Shown here piece by piece: positions 5,957 through 10,568 of a stretch of 10,568 bases of DNA. Source of the stretch: CAZSMK01 sp964608095 (GTDB lineage Bacteria > Sumerlaeota > Sumerlaeia > MWCT01 > JAGHBZ01); NCBI GenBank assembly GCA_964608095.1, contig CAZSMK010000012.1, positions 1 through 10,568 of the forward strand, in the 5' to 3' direction. Numbering within the stretch: the stretch's first letter is position 1; every line of letters begins with the position of its first letter. The notes under the pieces were generated by a model. It did no database searches, was not told where the DNA came from, and saw only the letters and a program-made list of their open reading frames with translations. The position numbers and the translations under genes are program-made.

Positions 5957-8350
5957 ATGAGTGATCAAATTAATGCCTTCTTTGCTTATCCATCAAACCC
6001 AGTTTCTATATCAGAAACAATTAAACCTGCGATAGAGGAGATAAATCAATCAGGATTATGCAAAATACAATCTTGGGAAGATTGCAAGACAGGTGGGAAA
6101 ATAATTATTGATGTAATTTGTAGAACCATAGATCAATCTTCTTTGTTTTGCGTAGATCTTACTTGTTCTAATCCCAACGTTTTATTTGAACTCGGTTATG
6201 CAATTGCAAGAGGAAAACGTATATGGATAATTCTAGATCCTAGCATTGAAGATTCAAAAAAACTTTATGATCAAATAAAAATATTAACAACTGTTGGCTA
6301 TTCATCATATTGTAATTCAAGAAATATTATAGATGAATTCTATAAAGAACAACCTTGGGCAGATCTTAATGAAACGATATTATCAATGTCAGTTCAACCA
6401 TCACTCTCTTCTGAAGAGCCTCAAACTTTACTTTATTTAAAAAATCAACATGAAACAGAAGCTGCGATACGTCTAAGTCGCATAATATCAGGTTACAAAA
6501 TTCCTACAACTATAAGTGATCCTCGCGAATCCACGGTTCAATCTCTTGTTTGGTATGCCAAAAAAATTTGGACTTCCCCGGGAATTATATCTCATTTATC
6601 AAGCCCTATTCGTCAAGGAGCTTTGCTTCATAATTCACGTTATTCTTTTGTCTCTGGTCTTGCTTATGGTTTTGAGAAAGATTTATTAATGCTTGCCGAA
6701 TCTAATTACAATACTCCTATAGATTATCGAGATATCTTGAGGCATTATCAATCACCTTCAGAATGTGAAAAAATTGTAGGTCCGTGGCTGGCCCAAGTTT
6801 CAAATAAATACGCTGATGAGGAGAAAAGAAGAAAGGAATATGTGAGAAGTGTTGAACTTGCTCTAGAGCTTAGAAATATATCTGTTGGCGAATATATTGC
6901 AGAAAATGAAGAACAAAGACTTTTAGACTATTTTGTTGAAACTTCTTCTTTTCTAGAATCTTTAGATGGTTCTCAAACAGTTATTGTAGGAAGAAAGGGA
7001 TCTGGTAAAACTGCCAACCTTTTTGCTATTGCTGAAAGATTGAGAAAAGACAAACGTAATCTAATTTGTGTTATTAAACCGGTAAGCTATGAGGTTCAAG
7101 GTATTGTAAGGCTAATAAGGGATCTCCTAGAGAAAGATGAAAAGGGGTATTTATCTGAGGCATTATGGAAATTTTTATTATACACAGAAATCGCTTGCAA
7201 TGCTGAGAATGAGATAAAGTTGAAAAATATAATTCCCCAAACCGGATCGATAGAAGAACAATTAATTACACTATTAGATCAAAATAACGGCGAGCTTAAG
7301 GAAGATTTTGCTATAAGGCTAGAGAGGTGTGTTAATTCCGTTAGTTCTATTAAATCTAAAATGGCGGTACAAGAATTTCGAGGTGCGATCTCTGAACTAC
7401 TTCATCAAAGTATATTACATGATTTACGATCACTCTTAGGTAAGCTTCTTAAAAAACGAAGACGCGTGGTAATTCTAATTGATAATCTTGATAAAACATG
7501 GGATAGACGGAATGACATAGAACATCTTTCAGAATTTCTCTTAGGTTTGATACGTGCAGCAAGGGATATGAAAAAGGATTTTGAGAAAAAGGATCATTGG
7601 CGAGATCCTATTAATATAACGATCGTCATCTTTTTGAGAAGTGATATATTTGCATCTATTATGAGAAACGCACGAGAACCAGATAAAATTCAATATGGTC
7701 GCCTTAATTGGGATGACAAGGAAACACTATTTAGAATAATAGACGAAAGACTTATTTCTAATCAACAAGGGCAAACAAGTGAAGAAATATGGAACAAAAT
7801 GTTTTGTTCTGAAATATCTGATATTAACACTCGCCAATATATTCTTGATCATATTTTACCAAGACCACGAGATATAGTTTTTTTTATAAAAGCTGCTTTA
7901 TCAACTGCTATCAATAGAGGGCATAATCGTGTACTTCAAGACGATATATTAGAAGCCGAAAAACAATATTCACAGTTCGCACTGGAAAGTATTCAAGTAG
8001 AAAATGACATAACAATTCCAGATCTCCAAAATATTCTCTATGAATTTGTAGGTTGCAAAGACACTATAACTCACCCCGAATTATTAAAAATTCTATCAAA
8101 TGCTAAGATCGAGAATGAAAATTATGATTTCGCTCTTCATCATCTAATCACACTTTCCTTTTTGGGTTTAAAAGTAAAAGATAAGGAGTTTCGTTTTTGT
8201 TCAAATGAAGAAGATGTTCCCAAAATAGAGATTTTAGCAAAAAGATATGCTCAATTAAAAGGTAAAGAGATAACATACAAGATCCACAATGCTTTTCAGT
8301 CTTATCTTGAGATTGAAAGTGATTATGAGTGTCAGGATAAACTAAACTAA
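5957..8350 (+). CDS. P-loop ATPase with TIR/NDT-like N-terminal domain
   Basis: The 797-residue protein has two recognisable parts. Residues 1-130 look like a flavodoxin-fold TIR-like or nucleoside 2-deoxyribosyltransferase-like domain: a first strand INAFFAYPS, then SLFCVDLT with Asp67, and NPNVLFELGYAIARGK with Glu78, the usual catalytic Glu position in such folds. The C-terminal half is a STAND/AAA-like ATPase: Walker A GRKGSGKT (345-352), Walker B VVILIDNLDK (504-513), a sensor-like FLRSDIF (559-565) and LPRPRDIVFFI (634-644). From memory it resembles proteins annotated as Sll1717-family P-loop ATPases. The middle (about 165-330) is helical and unassigned. No membrane segment is seen. A strong ribosome site, GAGGGAGA (5943-5950), lies six bases before the ATG, and the gene follows hsdS by only 29 bases, so it is probably in the same operon. 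It is AT-rich like TRD2. Defence by NAD or nucleotide cleavage upon sensing is a reasonable but untested inference. Confidence 0.78.
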   Translation: MSDQINAFFAYPSNPVSISETIKPAIEEINQSGLCKIQSWEDCKTGGKIIIDVICRTIDQSSLFCVDLTCSNPNVLFELGYAIARGKRIWIILDPSIEDSKKLYDQIKILTTVGYSSYCNSRNIIDEFYKEQPWADLNETILSMSVQPSLSSEEPQTLLYLKNQHETEAAIRLSRIISGYKIPTTISDPRESTVQSLVWYAKKIWTSPGIISHLSSPIRQGALLHNSRYSFVSGLAYGFEKDLLMLAESNYNTPIDYRDILRHYQSPSECEKIVGPWLAQVSNKYADEEKRRKEYVRSVELALELRNISVGEYIAENEEQRLLDYFVETSSFLESLDGSQTVIVGRKGSGKTANLFAIAERLRKDKRNLICVIKPVSYEVQGIVRLIRDLLEKDEKGYLSEALWKFLLYTEIACNAENEIKLKNIIPQTGSIEEQLITLLDQNNGELKEDFAIRLERCVNSVSSIKSKMAVQEFRGAISELLHQSILHDLRSLLGKLLKKRRRVVILIDNLDKTWDRRNDIEHLSEFLLGLIRAARDMKKDFEKKDHWRDPINITIVIFLRSDIFASIMRNAREPDKIQYGRLNWDDKETLFRIIDERLISNQQGQTSEEIWNKMFCSEISDINTRQYILDHILPRPRDIVFFIKAALSTAINRGHNRVLQDDILEAEKQYSQFALESIQVENDITIPDLQNILYEFVGCKDTITHPELLKILSNAKIENENYDFALHHLITLSFLGLKVKDKEFRFCSNEEDVPKIEILAKRYAQLKGKEITYKIHNAFQSYLEIESDYECQDKLN

Positions 8351-8413
8351 AAAGTATAAGATGTTTTTTATGAAAAAATATTAATCGATGTTTTCTTTTT
8401 AAGAAGATATCAA

Positions 8414-8539
8414 ATCACTAAGCACAATCAACAAATAGTCAACAAATCTTAGAATTTTGCCAATGTGTTGCGCGATGACGGCTTCTCTTATATAGCGTTT
8501 ACGGAGCAGATTACGTATTTGCTCTTCTTTAAAAGATGG
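8414..8539 (+). pseudogene. hsdM: Broken 5' fragment of a second hsdM
   Basis: This stretch aligns with the first ~42 codons of the intact hsdM. Positions 8429-8446 and 8884-8901 are identical, and 78 of 99 bases match over the next aligned block including those. The decoded relic reads QQIVNKS*NFANVLRDDG, then FSYIAFTEQITYLLFF. The start codon is ATC instead of ATG (8414-8416), the Trp13 codon TGG is TAG (8450-8452), and a two-base length difference near 8529-8535 breaks the frame. Similarity ends at 8539. Fourteen of the 21 differences fall in third codon positions, so the copy diverged while still under selection. It is a relic of a different hsdM allele rather than a fresh duplication. 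Confidence 0.82.
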
Positions 8540-8835
8540 AAGTTACTCCAAAATTCACCATGGGGTCAAGGATGAATCGTAAGGGAAAAGAGACAAAGAG
8601 TGGTGGAGTAATTGATCTTCTCGGGTAGAACTGAAGGGATGACGCTGGAGTTCAAGCGAGATGTATCATCCCCGATGAGAGATATGAAGACACCCGTATT
8701 TAAAACCAGCTCTGAATTTATCGACTTCAGAGTAGATTCAGTGTTGCTCATGATGCTTACGTAAGCAAAATCCAAACAACATAGCAGATAATCAACAAGA
8801 ATCTTAAAAATTTACGTGTAATTGGAGGCAGGAAA

Positions 8836-8841
8836 TATAAT
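8836..8841 (+). promoter_or_regulatory. Candidate promoter element for hsdM
   Basis: TATAAT is an exact bacterial -10 hexamer, placed so that initiation near 8848 would leave the ribosome site within the leader. The best -35 candidate, TTTACG (8811-8816), has a long 19-base spacer. AAATATAAT (8833-8841) could also serve as an archaeal TATA box, but with a very short leader. The same bases fit the coding sense of the suspected AlbA_2 relic, so the match may be incidental. Since hsdM lies 518 bases after the ATPase stop, some promoter here would be expected. Confidence 0.28.
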
Positions 8842-8854
8842 CATTGGTGTTCTT

Positions 8855-8860
8855 AAAAGG
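8855..8860 (+). promoter_or_regulatory. Ribosome binding site that supports ATG 8869 for hsdM
   Basis: AAAAGG ends eight bases before ATG 8869. A TTG at 8866 in the same frame would add one residue, with a tighter five-base spacing. I prefer the ATG, since the relic copy aligns its lost start to that position. Confidence 0.55.
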
Positions 8861-8868
8861 ATTTATTG

Positions 8869-10398
8869 ATGTCTAACCACACCCAACAAATAGTCAACAA
8901 AGCCTGGAACTTTGCTCACGTGCTGCGGGACGACGGGCTTTCGTATATGGCATATACGGAGCAGATTACGTTTTTACTTTTTTTGAAGATGGCGCATGAA
9001 CAAACCGAACCTCCTTACGTACCTGCTTCCTCGTCTTCCTCGGATGCGCACGAAGGTTTTCAGGAACCGCTTGTTCCAGAAGGCCTGGATTGGCAATCGT
9101 TGCTGGACCAGGACGGGGATGATCTCGAAATCCATTACCGGCATATTCTCGAAGAACTCGGGAAACAGCCCGGGATGCTTGGTGAAATCTTCAAAAAGGC
9201 GCGCCCCGATATCCAGAACCCGGCAACGCTCAAACGCCTTATTGTCGACCTTATCGAACCCGAACACTGGTCGTCTATGGAAGCGGACGTCAAAGGCGAT
9301 ATCTATGAAGGATTGCTTGCAAAAAGCGCGGCTGAATCGCCTAAAGGTGCAGGACAATACTTTACCCCACGTGAATTGATCAAAGCGATTGTGGACGTGA
9401 TGCAACCCTCTCCCGACGATACGGTCTATGACCCAGCATGCGGTACTGGAGGGTTTCTTATCGCCGCACACGAGTATGTGGTCAAACATCACAGTAAAGA
9501 CCTCAACCCGGATCAGAAAAAACACCTCCGGGAATCGTTTGTTTCCGGTATGGACCTTGTCCCCGCAACCGCGCGGTTGTGTATCATGAACTTCTATCTT
9601 CACGGTATCAAGGCAGACCCGTGTCCTATAACGTCGGGTATCGACAGTCTTGCCTCTGATCCGGGAGAACGTTACAGTATGGTGCTCACCAATCCACCGT
9701 TCGGTAAGAAAAGCAGTATCAAGATCGTGAATGAAGAAGGCGAACTGGAGAAAGAGGACCATGCATACGAACGGCAGGATTTCTGGACAACGACCAAGAA
9801 CAAACAGCTGAACTTTCTGCAACATGTAAAGACCTTGCTGAAAATCAACGGCAGGTGCGCTATTGTCGTGCCCGATAATGTATTGTTCGAAGGTGGCGCC
9901 GGAGAAACCGTTCGTCGTAACCTGCTCAAACAGTTCGACGTGCATACCCTGCTCCGGCTGCCGACCGGTATCTTCTATGCGCAGGGTGTCAAGGCAAACG
10001 TGCTCTTTTTCGATGCAAAACCTGCTCGTGAAGAAGCCTGGACGACCAAACTCTGGATCTATGACCTCAGGACCAATAAGCATTTCACCCTGAAGACCAA
10101 TACGCTTAGACGCACAGACCTCGACGAGTTCGTGGAATGTTTCAAACCAGGGCGACGACATGAACGTGAAGAAACCTGGAGTGAAGAGAACCCTGACGGC
10201 AGATGGCGTTGTTTCGACTATGACGATCTCATCAAACGTGACAAGGTGAACTTGGACATATTCTGGCTCAAGGATAAAAGCCTCGAGGACTCGGAAGATT
10301 TACCCGAACCAGACGTGCTCGCCCGTGAGATTGCCGACGATCTTCAGACCGCTCTGGAACAATTTCAATCAATCATCGATGAATTAAACTCTAATTAG
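8869..10398 (+). CDS. hsdM: Type I N6-adenine methyltransferase subunit (HsdM)
   Basis: This subunit transfers a methyl group from S-adenosylmethionine to adenine in the target read by HsdS, protecting host DNA, and is also needed in the restriction complex. The 509-residue product has the N-terminal helical HsdM domain (IVNKAWNFAHVLRDDGLSY, then EQITFLLFLKMA). A lead-in GQYFTPREL (163-170 region) is followed by SAM motif I DPACGTGGF (188-196) and catalytic motif IV NPPFG (275-279). The C-terminal part includes LLRLPTGIFYAQGVKANV (361-378). Length is normal for the family. A Ser-rich stretch at 53-58 is a mild oddity. G+C is about half, as in hsdR. The gene is separated from hsdS by the ATPase gene and relic DNA, whereas hsdM is usually adjacent to hsdS. 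All key motifs are present, so it should be active. Confidence 0.97.
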   Translation: MSNHTQQIVNKAWNFAHVLRDDGLSYMAYTEQITFLLFLKMAHEQTEPPYVPASSSSSDAHEGFQEPLVPEGLDWQSLLDQDGDDLEIHYRHILEELGKQPGMLGEIFKKARPDIQNPATLKRLIVDLIEPEHWSSMEADVKGDIYEGLLAKSAAESPKGAGQYFTPRELIKAIVDVMQPSPDDTVYDPACGTGGFLIAAHEYVVKHHSKDLNPDQKKHLRESFVSGMDLVPATARLCIMNFYLHGIKADPCPITSGIDSLASDPGERYSMVLTNPPFGKKSSIKIVNEEGELEKEDHAYERQDFWTTTKNKQLNFLQHVKTLLKINGRCAIVVPDNVLFEGGAGETVRRNLLKQFDVHTLLRLPTGIFYAQGVKANVLFFDAKPAREEAWTTKLWIYDLRTNKHFTLKTNTLRRTDLDEFVECFKPGRRHEREETWSEENPDGRWRCFDYDDLIKRDKVNLDIFWLKDKSLEDSEDLPEPDVLAREIADDLQTALEQFQSIIDELNSN

Positions 10399-10400
10399 GA

Positions 10401-10442
10401 AACCTGCGGTTTGTACGTAACGTAGGTTCAGACCTCTTTTTT
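10401..10442 (+). terminator. Hairpin and T-run after hsdM
   Basis: AACCTGCG (10401-10408) pairs with CGTAGGTT (10421-10428), an 8-bp stem with one G-T pair and a 12-base loop. A run of six T (10437-10442) follows eight bases later. The gap between stem and T-run is longer than in a standard intrinsic terminator, but position, three bases after the hsdM stop, is right. The T-run alone could terminate in an archaeon. Confidence 0.45.
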
Positions 10443-10485
10443 ACGTTTTAGTGGGAAAAGGGCTTCCACCCTCGTCACGCAGGTA

Positions 10486-10566
10486 TTACTCCAGGAACGT
10501 ACGCGACACCAACATCTCAAGAGACTCCTCCCTGAAGAACACAGAACAGCCGTTGTGGAGTGCGCG
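10486..10566 (-). CDS. Possible 3' end of a convergent gene, product unknown
   Basis: On the - strand one frame enters from the window edge and stops at a TAA (10488-10486), encoding 26 residues: RALHNGCSVFF, then REESLEMLVSRTFLE. The end looks like an amphipathic helix of a real protein. Other frames across these bases are also open for similar lengths, so the choice is uncertain, and no family is recognisable. If real, it faces hsdM and marks the right border of the restriction locus. Confidence 0.3.
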   Translation of the reverse strand, partial: RALHNGCSVFFREESLEMLVSRTFLE

Positions 10567-10568
10567 CT

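Larger units (their letters stand above)
8612..8866 (+). pseudogene. Possible shattered AlbA_2 (Schlafen-type) gene
   Basis: Two short pieces in the same region read like parts of an AlbA_2 domain. From 8612 an open frame gives LIFSGRTEGMTLEFKRDVSSP and continues RDMKT, matching the family opening (TLEFKRDLSSP...KT). From 8822 to the TGA at 8867-8869 another frame gives LEAGNIIIGVLKRIY, like the AGGxIxIGV strand that should follow about 10 residues later. The roughly 120 bases between them do not fit the family and contain stops. The second piece ends in TGATG overlapping the hsdM start. AlbA_2 genes often accompany Type I systems. The matches are short, so homology is tentative. Confidence 0.35.

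Noticed and set aside
8543..8611. 8-base inverted repeat TTACTCCA / TGGAGTAA at the ends of a 69-base interval between the two relics
   Set aside because: Could mark a tiny mobile remnant, but the arms are short, no target duplication is visible and chance matches of this size are common.
8566..8775. 69-codon open frame on the - strand between the relics and hsdM
   Set aside because: It overlaps the AlbA_2-like coding piece of the + strand and shows no domain or ribosome site. A shadow frame is the simpler reading.
8974..10161. Long 395-codon open frame on the - strand opposite hsdM
   Set aside because: It is antisense to a well-supported methyltransferase gene with all motifs, has no ribosome site or recognisable domain, and is a product of hsdM codon bias.
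1..10568. CRISPR arrays, tRNA or rRNA genes, integrase or transposase genes
   Set aside because: No regularly spaced repeats, no tRNA-like cloverleaf or rRNA sequence, and no frame with recombinase motifs were seen.

Overview
The window holds a rearranged Type I restriction-modification locus, all on the + strand: hsdR (363-3143), a stand-alone GIY-YIG nuclease-like gene (3310-4143), hsdS (4176-5927), a large P-loop ATPase with a TIR/nucleoside-deoxyribosyltransferase-like N-terminus (5957-8350), gene relics (8414-8866) and hsdM (8869-10398). The three hsd products look intact and should make the R2M2S1 enzyme (S reads DNA, M methylates adenine, R translocates and cuts). The HsdR and HsdS architectures resemble the EcoEI/EcoAI-type (I-B-like) group.

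The organism is a bacterium or archaeon using standard codons and purine-rich ribosome binding sites. T-rich intergenic tracts and mixed base composition would suit a methanogenic euryarchaeon as well as many bacteria, and I cannot decide between them. A possible 3' gene end on the + strand lies at 3-89 and another on the - strand at 10486-10566. These may be the host genes between which the locus sits.

Base composition is mosaic. hsdR, the middle of hsdS and hsdM are close to half G+C in the rows I counted. The GIY-YIG gene with the first target-recognition domain (TRD1), and the second target-recognition domain (TRD2) with the ATPase, are near one third. Both TRDs therefore seem to have been replaced by AT-rich DNA, each bordering an accessory gene. 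HsdS also carries a complete GIY-YIG-fold domain in its central linker, with Lys where the catalytic Glu is expected. The locus thus encodes two GIY-YIG modules of different types.

hsdM is separated from hsdS by the ATPase gene and about 0.5 kb of debris. The debris contains the broken 5' end of a second, diverged hsdM (start lost, amber stop, frameshift) and what looks like a shattered AlbA_2 (Schlafen-type) gene. It looks like the wreck of another hsd cluster.

The most interesting candidate system is the Type I enzyme together with its embedded accessory genes: a nuclease-like protein, a specificity subunit with a grafted GIY-YIG domain, and an ATPase with a putative nucleotide-cleaving or nucleotide-sensing domain. 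These could form a layered anti-phage module. That functional link is inference from gene order and spacing only.
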